Assembly: GCA_037693485.1 (NCBI GenBank)
Contig: CM075344.1
Span: 100,103,001 to 100,167,000, forward strand
Direction of reading: 5' to 3'
Source: Kitagawia praeruptora
Taxonomy: Eukaryota; Streptophyta; Magnoliopsida; Apiales; Apiaceae
DNA: 64,000 bases
Below, in pieces: positions 1 to 12,200 of the stretch. The position numbers were made by a program, and so were the translations under genes. A model generated the notes under the pieces. It saw nothing but the letters and a program-made list of their open reading frames with translations. It searched no databases and was not told where the DNA came from. How positions within the stretch are numbered: position 1 is the stretch's first letter; every line of letters begins with the position of its first letter.

Positions 1-170
1 ATGACCTCTAATTATTTTTACGCGAAACTTTTTAAAATTAGAGCAGCGTGCACATGGGCAGGAATTTTCTTAGGGTTTTTTGCATTTTCCTCAGCAAAGA
101 TCAAGAATTTTTCGACACCAACTTCATACTCTAAAGAATCCCTATCGGCTTTGATCCATGACTTATCCAT
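1..170 (-). pseudogene. CACTA transposase N-terminus (transposase-associated domain), frameshifted, partial
   Basis: Reading the minus strand from the ATG at 170-168 gives a protein beginning MDKSWIKADR, followed by a YEVGVEKFLIFAEEN stretch. This is the typical opening of the transposase-associated domain that precedes the main transposase domain of plant CACTA elements. After about 37 codons (near position 60) the frame departs from the expected cysteine-rich continuation. That continuation (CPCARC pattern) is still present one frame over, so a one-base deletion explains the break. The sequence leaves the window at position 1. The plus-strand open frame over the same bases is an antisense shadow. 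Recognition is from the conserved start; the rest of the gene is not visible. Confidence 0.75.
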
Positions 171-622
171 TTCAACCCACCTAATATGTTACTAAAATGT
201 TCAATAACCACTAGTTATTAAATACTACGCAGTATGACCTATAACTTATCTAATATCTTCTTATAACTATGAACTATAACCATCAACATACACACATGCA
301 TTTATATGTCAATTTGTTGTCACATTATACGTACACACTTAAGTTCAAAATAGAGTCTAATTTGCCAATTAACATACAAATGTACACAAAACAAATAGGA
401 GGCACATAAACACAATAAATTATCATAAACACAATCAAATTTTCTCGAAAAATTAAATAAGTAATCGATAAAAAGCCTATAAATCGAAAACAGACAAAGC
501 ATCATACAATTCAGTTAGACTACAACACATTAATACATGCTCTGTCACTTTATAATCCAACAGATGCAAAAGATATACCTCCAACAGTTAACAATTATTA
601 CATAAAAATGCTTACAACAAAG

Positions 623-948
623 AAAAATACATAAAATGCATATAAAAATGCTTATAATCGAGCATTGGTAAATACTAATTGATTAAAACCAAAACCCCCA
701 ATTTTAAAAATTAGGGTTTTGTTTTTTAACAACCCAATTGATTTTTAAGTAAATGCATGCATTGATATGATTAACATACATATATACAAATACATAAAAT
801 GCATATAAAAATGCTTTTAACCGAGCATTGGTAAATACTAAATGATTAAAAACAAAACCCCCAATTTTAAAAATTAGGGTTTTGTTTTTTAACAACCCCA
901 ATTGATTTTCAACTAAATGCATGCATTGATATGATTAACATGCATACA
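623..948. repeat. 163-bp tandem duplication in CACTA leader
   Basis: Two near-identical copies with a period of 163 bp, judged by the repeated TACATAAAATGCATATAAAA at 628 and 791. Each copy contains an internal short inverted repeat (AAAACCCC..GGGTTTTG). Confidence 0.85.
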
Positions 949-1009
949 ACTACAGCTTTCGAGCTTCAAACAAATCTATTGAGCTTTGGAGCTTCTTCCA
1001 ACTGAGCTT

Positions 1010-1190
1010 CGAACTGAGAGAGAGTCGGGAAAAAGCAGAGACAGCTGGTGAGAGAGAGTGGAGAGAAAGGTGATAGTCGAAAGCGAGATGTGAGAGTGGA
1101 GAAAGGTGAGAGTCGAGAGAGGTGAGAGTCACGAGAGAGAGAGAGAGAGAGAGGTGAGGTTAGGTCTGTCGAGAGAGAGAGAGAGAGAGG
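1010..1190. repeat. GA-rich low-complexity tract and (GA)n microsatellite
   Basis: Purine-rich GAGA repeats on the plus strand, the longest runs at about 1131-1151 and 1171-1190. They lie in the leader of the CACTA element; no coding potential. Confidence 0.8.
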
Positions 1191-1764
1191 TGGGTTTTGT
1201 TTTTAGTTTGAATGAATTATTTTGATTTAATTTATCTGAATGTAGTATTAGAATTGAGGGGGGGGGAATACAAAATTTCGGCTAAGGGGGGGAACAAATA
1301 GCGGACAAATGAAACTTAAAGAGGGAAATAAAACTAAGTGGGGGGGGGAATATTTCAGAGGGCCGCGCGTTTAATTTTTTATGGAGAGATTTAGACATCG
1401 GTTCATAAATGAAGTGATGTCTAAATGATTTTAAGGAAAGGTTTAGACATCGGTTGATAACTGAAGTGATGTCTGAATGTTTAAAAGACATCGGTTTTAT
1501 TTTAATCGATGTTAAAGACCATGATGTCTATTAACAGATTTTTAGTAGTGAATGAGGAGATTCATTATGTATTTATAGACTAGGTCTTAAAAATATGTAA
1601 TTAATTTATAACCAGTCCCATATGTGAAGATTTGGGAAGTTTTGACTGGTTTGGAGAAATAAGGAGATTGATGGTGCTTATTTGTAATAAGTAGGATTTA
1701 ATCACCTAAATCCCCTTCCCTTGTTCCCTCCCTCAATATTAATTTCACTTTTTGGCATTATGTC

Positions 1765-2116
1765 AAAAAGGGGAAGAGAATATTCTACGGGAATATAAAA
1801 TGAAAATTACTATGTGCTCGTACGAACCTTGTTTTTTACAGAAACGATTAAGGGGAAGAGAATATTTTGTGATGAGTACCGACACTTATCACATGGGGTA
1901 AAATTCTAACTCAAACTCATATGTGCCTATGTTTGTGATTCTATGTGCTTATACATGTTTGTATGCTTGAATGCTTGTATGTGATGATGTGCATATATTT
2001 AGGGGAAGTAACCCCAAATTTTTATTTTGTACCATGCATACACTTAGGGGAAGTAGACTCGCGCACAATTATTTAATTTTCATGATTAGTTTTGACAAAT
2101 ACCAAAAAGGGGAAGA
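1765..2116 (+). promoter_or_regulatory. Cluster of five polypurine tracts upstream of the LTR
   Basis: AGGGGAAG-type purine blocks occur at 1765-1780, 1851-1864, 2001-2009, 2046-2053 and 2104-2116. The last sits directly before the LTR start (TTGACGGGG at 2117) and is the likely functional plus-strand priming site. Repeated PPT copies here are a published hallmark of Sireviruses. Confidence 0.7.
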
Positions 2117-3226
2117 TTGACGGGGTCAATGCTTTCGCTCTTTAGGTTTTGGAATTTGTCAAAATAAAAGTGAAATTAAATTAGATTTAGGATTACACTT
2201 AGAATCCTCCCCCGGAGACGACATTTTCCGATATTAAGTCAAAACGGTCAAACCTAAACCAAAAATGTTTGCCGACACCTTCTTGACATCTACTTATGAT
2301 GTAAATATCAAGCTAATGATATTTTATATTCTAGGTTATTTATGCCAAAAGATTTAGGCATCGGCTAAGGCACGAATATCGAGAATTTTCAAACACGGCT
2401 TTTACGAACCAAAATTGCTCTTATTATTTAAAAGTGTGTCGTTGTTAAATGTTTTACTCTCAAATATTCTTGATATATTTGTTTAATATTTATAATCAAA
2501 TTGCCTTGCCAAAAACCATGCCAAAAGACCAAAAACAGATTTTATTACGAAATATCCGTGATTCCTTATTTATCCGGATAAAATCCTTTTAAATTCAAAC
2601 ATAAATATTCCTTGGACCTCATAGTCATTATTTCGTAAGGAATATTATGTTCTAATATTTTCAACTCAAAACTTTTGTCTAAGTTGACGGTAAAGACAAA
2701 TGAATTTTTTGGTCGCTACGGAAGGCCATTTTAACATTCAAAAAATTCTTAAAAATACTTCCACATATCTTTTTGACTTGAAACCTTGGATATGTCCTTA
2801 GTTTCTCCATAGGACATTTTAGAATAATTTTCGGAAATTCTGGATGACATTTTTTCGGGACCCCCTTAAATCGATACGTAATTGATTTAATGGTCGCTTA
2901 AAAGTCATAGAAGGTCAACTCATTTAAAGGTGAAATTTTGACCATAATCTTCTGGGTACATTTCTAGGTGATTCCAAAATTTCATAATATTTCAATGATT
3001 TTTCGATTTATTGTGAATATTCCATTTTATCTCATCGGTATGTGCATTTTTCGATTTTCGTGCATTCTATAAATGGTAAAAACGTGTGGGCACTCTTTCC
3101 CATGCATTTTTTAATTTTTATACAGCTGGTAGGGCAAAACGTGTGGTATGGAATATTCCATACCACTTGCCTTTTCAACATGCGCCTTTTGCGATTTAAA
3201 AAAAAGCTAAAATACTTATTTTTTGG

Positions 3227-3238
3227 CTATAAAAAGCC
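3227..3238 (+). promoter_or_regulatory. TATA box of the Sirevirus LTR
   Basis: GGCTATAAAAAG in an otherwise AT/pyrimidine-rich context, followed about 30 bp downstream by the pyrimidine-rich, CA-containing stretch where plant LTR transcription usually starts. Confidence 0.55.
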
Positions 3239-4340
3239 CTTTACCCCCCCCCCCTTCTTTTCCAAGATTTGAGAGCCAATTATATGCTGAAGAAAACACT
3301 CCCCAAACACTCTCCCTACTGCACTTAAAGAGAAAAAAATGTAGCCTTGAGTGAAACCATTTTTAAACCTTGATATTTCATCATTTTGGCTTGTTTTTCT
3401 TCAAAAATCTTGCTCTCCTTCACACACCTTTGGTCACCTTTTTTTTTCCACCTTCCAAGCCTTGTTTATGCAGCTTGTAAGTGACCTTTTAAGCCCAAGA
3501 AAAGTCCCCCTTGAACCTCAAATTCCGGCCATTTTCCGGTGACTTTTTCGGCGAGCATTTTTGTGTGTTAAAGCTTTGTAACTAGCTTTTTCTCTTGTTT
3601 TCTCTCTAGATCTCAAGGGTTATAAGTTGGTTTCATATTTTTATATATATTTATATATATAACCGAATATATAGCAAATATATTGTGCTTGGTTGGTTAT
3701 TTTCTTTATAAATTAGCTTATATTCACTTAATCTTGCATTTTGTTCTTATATACACTTGTTCTTGAAGTTGATTTGTTTAGTGTATATTTTGGCAACTTG
3801 TAAGTTCTTCGAAGCACTTAAAAGATTATCCTAAGCTTCCCCCAAGTCCTTTGTCAAAAGGCCATACTAAACTATCTTTTGATTTTTGGTTAAAAAGTGC
3901 TAAAACTTGTTTTAACCTTAAGTGGTTTAAAACTTGTTACATTTGAATCAAAAGAAGTTTACTTTTAGTTCTTGTTCAACCAAGTCCTACATCTTTATCT
4001 TGAGCTCAAAAGTGTTTATAAGGACTTAAAAGAACAAGACCAAGTGAACTTGTATTTTTACAAGTTGCACCATTCGGCCAAGCCATTCGGCCGAAGCCTT
4101 TAAGGCTTTTTGTTTGTTATTTTCTTGGTTTTTTTTTTTGCTTTCTTGTTTGTTTGCTTGTGTACTCTTTACGTGTTTACTTTCTCGTACTTATTTTAAC
4201 GCATAATAGCGGCCCTCGTTTTATCCTATAGATAAGCGAGTTACTTTTCCGTTCGTGAAAGTTTGTGTTGTGTGTAGATTAATTTCCATTCACGGATTTA
4301 TTGTTGTACGTTTAATTTATTGTCTTGCATATTTTTATTT

Positions 4341-4435
4341 GGTCCTCGCACTTGCGAGTTGAACATTTTTTCTTTCGGTCCTCGCACTTGCGAGTTGAAT
4401 ATTTTTCTTTGGTCCTCGCACTTGCGAGTTGAACT
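4341..4435. repeat. Three direct repeats carrying the palindrome CTCGCACTTGCGAG
   Basis: Units start at 4341, 4377 and 4411 (about 35-bp spacing). Each contains CTCGCA-CT-TGCGAG, a perfect 6-bp stem with a 2-nt loop. They lie in the transcribed part of the Sirevirus LTR. Confidence 0.85.
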
Positions 4436-5242
4436 TATTATTATATATATAAATTAATCACCACTTGCACACACCACTAAAGTACGAAGTTTTTCCGTTT
4501 GGCAACGTGAAGAGCTCGACTTTAATTAATAACGAATTTATTATTTTAACGCGTAATAGCATCCCCGTGGCTAGTACCGTAACATACTAGTTTTGCACGG
4601 CCCTTATTATATATATCTCTTATACATTGTTGTTTGTTTGTTAGACATGTATTCTAATCTTTGCAGTGAGGTGAATTGAAGTGAGGTGACTCTTGTTTCT
4701 TAGACCCAAGTCTTGTGAAGAAAAGGGAAGACCCAAGATCTACGACCTAAGATCCAAGACCGGCAAAGTTGTAGAAGTACATTGTCTAGGGGTTTACTAC
4801 AAAGTATTTGAGGAGGTAACGGGGAGTTACGCTCCAAGATAATTCTTATAGTGGGTATTTGCTATTTATTGTGAGGAGAATACATGTGTGTATTGCTCCA
4901 AGATAAATAAATAGTGGTTTAGGAGTTGTAAAGGCTTCTCCGCCTACTATAAAGGAGTTTCTTTATAGTGGAAGAAATCTCGAGTCTGGGGAGGAGCTCG
5001 GGGACTGGACATAGGGGTGAGCGGATCCATTAGGGGTTGCGCCATTGCGAACCAGGCTAAAATCAACCTTGTTATTTTCTTTTCTCTTTGCTTTACTTCC
5101 ACACTCCATTTACTTGCTTACAAGTAACGGATATTTAAAAGAGGAAAGAAACTTCGAAAAAGCCAAGCTCTAAATTTTAAAAAGGTGATAGGCTATTCAA
5201 CCCCCCCTTCTAGCTTATCTAACCCATATACGGGACCTATTA

Positions 5243-5258
5243 ATTGGTATCAGAGCAC
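5243..5258 (+). promoter_or_regulatory. Primer binding site (initiator Met tRNA type)
   Basis: TGGTATCAGAGCACTG, the standard plant Copia primer binding site, placed just after the LTR. Confidence 0.8.
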
Positions 5259-5259
5259 T

Positions 5260-5540
5260 GCTTTTAACCGTGTTTTACGATTGTTGTGATAATCGGAAAA
5301 TGCAACAAAAAGTAGATCCTTATCGGGTTTATCGACTATTTTGAAAGTCGTTGTATAAAACTGAAAAAAAGGACATCTTTTTGATGGCTCACTTGAATAC
5401 TTTTAACTGTGTTTTACGATTGTTGTGATAATCGGAAAATACAACAAAAAGTAGATCCTTATCGGGTTTATCGACTATTGTGAAAGTCGTTGTATAAAAC
5501 CGAAAAAAAGGACATCTTTTTGATGGCTTACTTAAATACT
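5260..5540. repeat. Tandem duplication of gag leader including the ATG
   Basis: A block of about 140 bp directly after the PBS is duplicated. Both copies run from the TGTTTTACGATTGTTGTGAT motif to an ATGGCT.ACTT.AATAC start-codon segment (first ATG about 5383, second 5523). The differences are scattered point changes. Confidence 0.8.
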
Positions 5541-7260
5541 ATTGGTTGCGGAGAATTAAGGACTTTCTAGTTCTCGACCACCACTTTTTGATGGCACTAA
5601 TTTTGCTACTTGGAAAATAAGATTTAGAATTTATGCTAGATCCCAAGGAGTCAGAGTTTGGATGGTCATAGAAGATGGTGTTGACCTCCCTACTAAAGAA
5701 GTAGATGGTGAGGCTGTCGAAAAGAAAGTTAGTAAATATACTCCCGACGAAGAAATTCGAATGAATATTGCCGCGAAAGCGAAAATGGTTCTTACTAGTG
5801 CACTTGCAGAAAAAGAGTATAAACGTGTTAATAATTGCAAGTCCGCACAAGAAACGTGGAACAAATTGGTTATTACTTACGAGGGTACAAAAGATATTAA
5901 AGAATCCCGGATGGATACTTTAATACAAGAATATGAGAATTTTAAACTCCTCGAAGGTGAAACCATCATCGATATGGAAACGAGGTTTTCTCGTATAATC
6001 GATGAGCTTTCATAACTCGGAAAGGCCTATACTACAAACGAGAAAAATCGTAGGATTTTAAAAGCCTTGCCTCCGAGTTGGAAAGTCAAAGTTACCACAA
6101 TAAAAGAAATGCACAACTTGAATTCATACTCCATCGATAGCTTATTCGGAAATCTTCGTGCTTACGAGGAAGATAATGTTCCGGAAAAGGCACTTCCGAA
6201 AATGGAAGATAAAAAGAAAAAGATGGCCTTAAAAGCAATACTTATCGATGAAGATGAAAACGACGATGAGTTAAACGAAGAGTTGCAAAATCTCGATGAA
6301 CGAGAAATTGCACGACTTTCGAGACAACTACGTCGAGTCTTGCAAATTAAAGCTCAAAGGTACGGAAAAGGATTCCTTAAGTCGAGTAACCAACAATGCA
6401 TTTTTAACTCGAAAGGAAGGCCTAATTATAAAAATAACAACAATTTTTCGACCACGAGTTTTAACAAAGGCAAAGGTGTTCAACAAGGGAAAAATGCTTA
6501 TAACAATAATTCAAATTATTCGAATAATTATTCTCCACCTAAGCCGAAGGAATCACAAGTGAAGAAGCACATGATGTGTGTTTCGAATTTAAACAACCCG
6601 GTCACTTTAAACGGGAATGTCCAAAGTTGGCTAAAGTTAGAGGTCTTGTAGCCGAAAATGAATGGGATCTAAGCGAGGATGAAGAAGCTCCCGAACAAAG
6701 TGAAGAAGTTGTTAACTTGTGTTTGATGGAGATCGGTGATGAAGCTACACCAACGGAAATCTCCACTACTCATCAAGAGGTAACCCTAAACTCTACTAAT
6801 TAATAATGTGGCATCTTGTAGTAGTGATAATTTTGGTATACATTTATTTAAAGTAGATCATGTAAATTTGGGTGTCTCGGAGCTTATTAATCTTGTAAAT
6901 ATGTTGAAAACGAGTCATGATGAAATTAGCCAAAAATACATCACGGTTAGTTCCGAAAGGAATAAAATACGGGATGTTAATATTGAGCTACAAAAATAGG
7001 TCACTCGTTTGACCAATATCCATGTCAAAGATGTGGAATATTACGAATTTATTTCATCTCAAAATGAGCGCTTGAAATCGGAAAATAATAATAAGGATGA
7101 AAACATTCAAAATCTTGAGATTGAGAATGTATCCTTAATACTTCAAGCTGAAGAGATGGAAAATGAAAAAGTTCAGTTATCTACTAACTCTAGTGATCTC
7201 CATGTTGAGATGTTGAATTTAAAGATTCGAAATGAATCTTTGATTCGTGAAATAATTTTC
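5523..7260 (+). pseudogene. Sirevirus gag polyprotein, broken
   Basis: From the ATG at 5523 the product begins MAYLNTIGCG. It loses frame at about 5555-5562 (small deletion), then resumes as a UBN2/DUF4219-type gag domain: FDGTNFATWK near 5587, then the conserved helices through 6012. An in-frame TAA at 6013-6015 interrupts it, and the same frame continues to about 6560. A 2-bp slip in the TGTGTG run near 6565-6572 shifts to the frame holding the zinc knuckle (6579-6620). There the second cysteine of the CX2CX4HX4C motif is phenylalanine (C-F-E-F..H..C). A coiled-coil-rich tail follows (6808-7260) with another stop at 6997-6999. Protease, integrase and RT are absent. The gene is dead: at least two frameshifts, two stops and a damaged zinc finger. 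Confidence 0.85.
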
Positions 7261-7262
7261 CA

Positions 7263-7502
7263 TCAATTGAAATTGATATGATTTAGGCAAGAGAATGCAA
7301 AGAGATACAAATCATATCAATTTCAATTAATTTTCTGATTGGTGACAATTAAGATGTGATATTGTAGAACTTGGCATCTTGAATTTACACTGCTTAAAAT
7401 TTTGGGAATAGGCCGGTAGAATCGTTAGAATTGGTGAAGAGACTGTCGATTTCGATGGTGTATGTCTTCTTCCATTATATATTTTTTAAAACTCTCTGAT
7501 CA
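7263..7502. other. Spacer with a perfect 19-bp inverted repeat
   Basis: The arms at 7265-7283 and 7310-7328 are perfect reverse complements with a 26-nt loop, exactly where gag homology ends. The remaining sequence to 7502 shows no coding signal. Confidence 0.6.
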
Positions 7503-9275
7503 TTTTTTTTGTAAAGCCGAGATATTCATTAAAAACAGGCCAAGCCTGGGCAAACTGATAAAGTAGTAATACAACTTTCAGAATATGGTCTAGAAAGAAC
7601 CATATTAAAAGTATAAAATGAAACTACTAAATTAAGCCAAAATATGCTAGTACAGGGATAGAGGGAACCGATAATGCTGGAAAAAAAAACAGCTCCTTTA
7701 GTTAAGGGTTTCGAGCATCAAACGCAGCGGAATTAAACGCGAAAAAGAATAAAAATCAAAACTCTACCGCAGGATCCATGCAAAAACATGATATTTAATT
7801 CGGAGTTAGATGATTGCCTTAAAGAAGCTTTACAAATTGATGATAGATGCAGGACCAAAACAATCACCACGCCGCCCTCTTCGAGATCTACGTTGTCAAA
7901 GTAGTCCACACGAACGCTTGATCGTCCAACGATCACCGGAGCCGATGCTAGCCGGAGAACCTGCCTCTCTCTCTCTAGCCTCTCAAACGTTTTTCTCTAA
8001 AAACTAATTGCAAAAATCTATCCTTAAACAATACATCATAATGTATTTATAGGGAAGAGAGATTGGGCTAAACCCCAAATCGAATTGGGCTTCTCCAAAC
8101 CCATTCTGATTTGGTTTTAATATTAAATTCGAATTCAATTTAATTATAATTAAGACCAGCTCAATTAATTAAATATCCAATTTCGAATTTAAAAATTTAA
8201 TTTAAATTCGTAATTTAAATTAAAACTCCTTTTAAACGTTCTTATTTTGTAACCCTTTAGGTTATTATTACGTTGGCAATAATTTTAATATTCAATAATA
8301 AAATTATAAACAATGAGCGGCATCTAGTAATACATCATTGCTACCCAAGTAATAATAATAATTGGTGATCCAATTAAACCTTTCGTGATTAATGTTTCCA
8401 TGTAATATAATCCCTTTAACCAAATATTAGAGATTAAACTCAAGGCATGTTATTAGTCATCCTCTTCAACGTTTAATCCGGGTTTCCTTGATCAATGAGT
8501 AGACTATTAAAACAAATCAATATTTGAGCATGGCCATGCATTTCCATAGTCACACTCAATCAAGAGGCCAATAATATCTCTCTTAATAATATGAGGGTTA
8601 AATTCTTTATCTATCATTCATATTTCTCATGCGACTCATAATATACCCGATGTACACTTTTATCATCACCTGATCAAAGGTAATTTTTAATGTAGTCAAA
8701 GTATATTAATCCTCGTATAGAAATATAATGATCTCAAGTCTAAGGATCATTACACCATTATCACTATGAGTCTTTCTATTGACATTATCAACATGTAGAA
8801 TCTCACCGTGGGTTAATCCAGTGCCATGTATAAAATTACATGCACCTATGTTCTTGACTTTAATATCACTATACCTATGACCAATGAGATGTGGTCATCC
8901 GTCAACAAACATACTAATCTTTATGCATTATAATTGTCCCATATTAATAATGCTCGATTAGAGATATTTAGGAATATAAACACTGTTCATATAATCTCAT
9001 TTTTAAGTCACACACTTAAAAATATAGAATACATGTTCTATATTCCATGGACATTTATTACTCTAACATTTATATCGCTGTAAATTAAGACATAATAAAT
9101 TAATGTAGAATAATCAGTAGAACATAATCATTAAATAAAAAAAATAGTCTTTCTGTAATGCCCCCAAATCCGGGGTCAGTAGATTTGGTCGTTACCCGAA
9201 AATCCTCAAAATAAAATCACCTGTTAAACAACACAATATTCCTTATAATTGTCCAAAATTGAAATATAATGTCTC

Positions 9276-12200
9276 TGTGACACCCTTTCACCTTAAAGTA
9301 TTTTTAATTTTATCTAAAGAAATTTATATATATTCATATAGCCAAACAAATCTAAATGCCCAAATAATTAATTTACAACACCGCACATTTTTAATTTCAT
9401 TTCATCCAAAAAGTACCTCGTTGTCAGTTCAACATAAAGAGTAACATCTCAAAAGTTTTACAAACTACTATCAAAAGGCCCGACTACTCGTATAGTTATA
9501 TATAAAAGTGCTGAGGAGTGGGGAGTCTGGAACACCAGCTGGCCGACCTGAACTTTAGAACTTTATCCACAACTCCAAACTCGACACTAAGCAAAAAGTC
9601 TAACAGCTAGGATTACCTGAAATGTATCAGCACTTTATATGAGTTGCAACTCAGTGAGCAAAAATTATCACAAATTAACTCTACCAGTTCACAAGTATAT
9701 AATAAGTAGTCAAGTAAACATATCATTATAACGAATGCATGTGCTTGTAATTACTTTTCTTTGCTGTGACTTTTCAAATCTTGTATCATCCCGGTACTTG
9801 TATTTGGCACAAAGGATCTTTTACTTGTATTTGGCACATAGGCTCTTTTCCACTATATGACCCGAAGGCCCATGTATAAACCCGTAGGTTTCTTGTATAT
9901 GACCTGAAGGTCTCATGTACTTGTATTGGCTAGCTAGGCCACTTGTATCATCGGGATCGAGTACAAAATAGGATAGTCACAACACCTTTACTTAATCTGA
10001 TTAAGTATGTGTGCTTTGCTTTCATGTTCCAAATGCTATACAATCGCATGTAACATGCATATATATAGTCAACAAATACCACATAAATTCTTGTAATCAT
10101 ATATTTAATCCAAGTAATCACCTCAACATCATGTAATCAGATACAAATCATATGCCTCACATATAAAATAATTATAAAACAAATTAACACATAAAGCAAA
10201 AGCTCTATTTTATACTCACCTCATGTAAAACCCCGTTAATTTTTATTTTATTTTATTATTAGAAATTAGATTTTTAAGTCATTTTTTTATTTATTTAGAT
10301 AATTATGTTAATTAGTAATTATTTTTTTTAGAATTCTTTTTCTACAAGATATTATAAGTAAGGATGATATTTTTTATTAGCGGAAAGAAGTGTGAAAAGA
10401 TATTAGAAAATCAGAATCATTTAATTTAAGATATTTTGTGTGAATCAGAATATTTTTAATTTACGTATTACTTGGAAAAAGGGTACGAAAATTGTAGGAT
10501 TACCTAAATTAAATTAGGGTTTAGGTACCTATATAATTAGTCCATTAGATTAATAAAAACTTGTACAGGAACTCATTCTACGAGTATGCTCTCTTCTTTA
10601 TTTTTCTATAATTATTCGCTTGATCTTGTTCCAGAATGCTAATTGACTTTTATGCCGCATGTATAATTAAAGTTAGAGTATTAGGTCCTTGCGTGATATA
10701 TATAATCTGTTTACTAATAGCATGATGTCAACTTGTTCGTATCCATGTACATGAATTGTCTCTTGCTTATTTGTTTTATAATTTTAATCGTGGTTGTGAT
10801 CTATTACTATCGTTATAGGATCAGGTATTTAAAGTTAATATTTGTTGGGATGTGATGTTGATTACTAGTTATTTTCTTTATGTCAAGCATGCTTTATCTC
10901 TCTCTGTAATCCTGTGTGGCTAGATGTGTGCCCTTTCAATTCTTTCTGATTAGGCCTGTTTGCAGTTTGTATATGAACTATTTGATTTATATTAATTTTC
11001 TTGTGCGGGTCATAATTTACCGGTTTTAATTGAATAAAAAAAAGGTATAAACATCCGTATATGTTCTTAAATTTTTATTATGATTTCTCTTAGCATGATA
11101 TAAAATATAAGTGTATTATATTAATTTATTTCTTTTATTTTAAAATTTAGAATAATTATTTGACACTTATATTTTATTAGTTAACGATTGTTTGAATGCT
11201 TTCAGTTGGTGTTTATTAGTGCATTTGTTAGTTTAATACATTAATCAAGTTTGTTCATATGTCCAGCAACAGTAAAATGCAAGTCAGGTGTGAAAAGTAT
11301 TAATTTAATAATGCATGTTAAGTTTGGCTCATATAGTTATATGCATGATTCGTAAAAGCTCAAGTATCTTTTTGTAGTTTTACATTTGACTGGACAAGTC
11401 CAGTACATGCCATGTTGGGCCTTTAGCCCATTGTAATTATCTATAATATGCTTGGTGTGATTTGTAATGTGTGGCCCACTTCATATTATTCGATAAATTA
11501 GATTATATGAATGTGTATACTTCTATTAGTGTAGTAGTGTCGGATGTCCTGTGTTCTGTTTAGTTTTAAATATTTATGTGTCATTTGTTAATTATTTGTT
11601 ATTTAATATTTAGGATTCATTCGTGCATTTTCTTGATATTCAGTGTTCAGTCAACTTTGAGGTAAGTACTTTTTTGGCTTACTTTTAATTTTTGAAAATA
11701 TATTTGATTCTATAACTTTTGATTTTCGTATAAGATATAAGGTTCCGTTTTTGATTTTCGTATAAGATATAAGAATTTTGTTTCGACTTTATAAGATATA
11801 AGTATTTGATTTTAGAATCCTCAGTCTCTACGTTTCGAACCCGTTCGTAATTTACACTATAGTTCCGGAACTAGCCTTAGATACCCTTAGTAGGCGCACA
11901 AGTGTGCAACTTTAGATACCTATTAAGGGCGCGTAATTATTGAACTTTAGATGCCGGTCACTGGCAAAGTGTGGCGAAAGAATAAGAATAAGAATAAGAT
12001 GCCGGTCACTGGCAAAGTGTGGTCGTAGAGCAAGACTGTGGTATTTTCGATTTTCGTTTCGTTTTATTTCTGTTTTCTGCTTCTGTTTCTGTTTTAAATT
12101 CTGTATTTTGAAAATATAAAACTTTGGGTTGGAATTGTTTTCGTAAATGTTTTGCAAACTTATATTGGATTTTGAAAATTGTTTTATTAAAAACGCCCAT

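Larger units (their letters stand above)
1..1550 (-). mobile_element. CACTA (En/Spm-type) transposon, 5' end portion, runs off left edge
   Basis: The right boundary is the terminal inverted repeat at 1538-1550, which on the minus strand starts CACTACTAAAAAT, the signature of plant CACTA elements. Immediately inside are subterminal copies of GACATCGGTT at about 1394, 1446 and 1487, paired with inverted GATGTCT, as expected for transposase-binding subterminal repeats. The transposase gene begins on the minus strand at 170 and leaves the window, so this is the 5' side of a minus-oriented element. Between them, 171-1537 is noncoding leader with a 163-bp tandem duplication and GA-rich DNA. The bases AAT at 1551-1553 would be the 3-bp target duplication; the other copy is outside the window. 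Confidence 0.85.
2117..5240 (+). mobile_element. Long LTR of the Sirevirus (~3.1 kb)
   Basis: Bounded on the left by the terminal polypurine tract and on the right by the primer binding site. A TATA box GGCTATAAAAAG lies at about 3227-3238, so transcription would start near 3260 and most of the LTR is R/U5. Exact termini are uncertain because the ends are not a clean TG..CA. Three CG-rich palindromes lie in U5 (4341-4435). Short open frames at 3042-3272 and 3351-3542 are not convincing genes. Confidence 0.65.
1551..7262 (+). mobile_element. Sirevirus-type Ty1/copia retrotransposon fragment (3' internal end, LTR, PBS, gag)
   Basis: Reading left to right: a 3' internal tail carrying several polypurine tracts, a long LTR (about 2117-5240), a primer binding site TGGTATCAGAGC at about 5243-5258, and then a broken gag that stops near 7262. 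Multiple polypurine tracts, CG-rich palindromes in a long LTR and a Met-tRNA type PBS are known Sirevirus traits. The order tail-LTR-gag means this LTR is shared between two element bodies, as in tandem or recombined copies. Pol is not present here; it would lie left of the CACTA insertion or has been lost at the right break. Confidence 0.75.

Noticed and set aside
1..195. 64-codon plus-strand open frame at the left edge
   Set aside because: It is the antisense shadow of the minus-strand CACTA transposase start, which has recognisable domain sequence.
4341..4435. Regularly spaced palindromic repeats that superficially resemble a CRISPR array
   Set aside because: Three units only, in a plant LTR, with no spacers of constant length and no cas genes; better explained as Sirevirus LTR palindromes.
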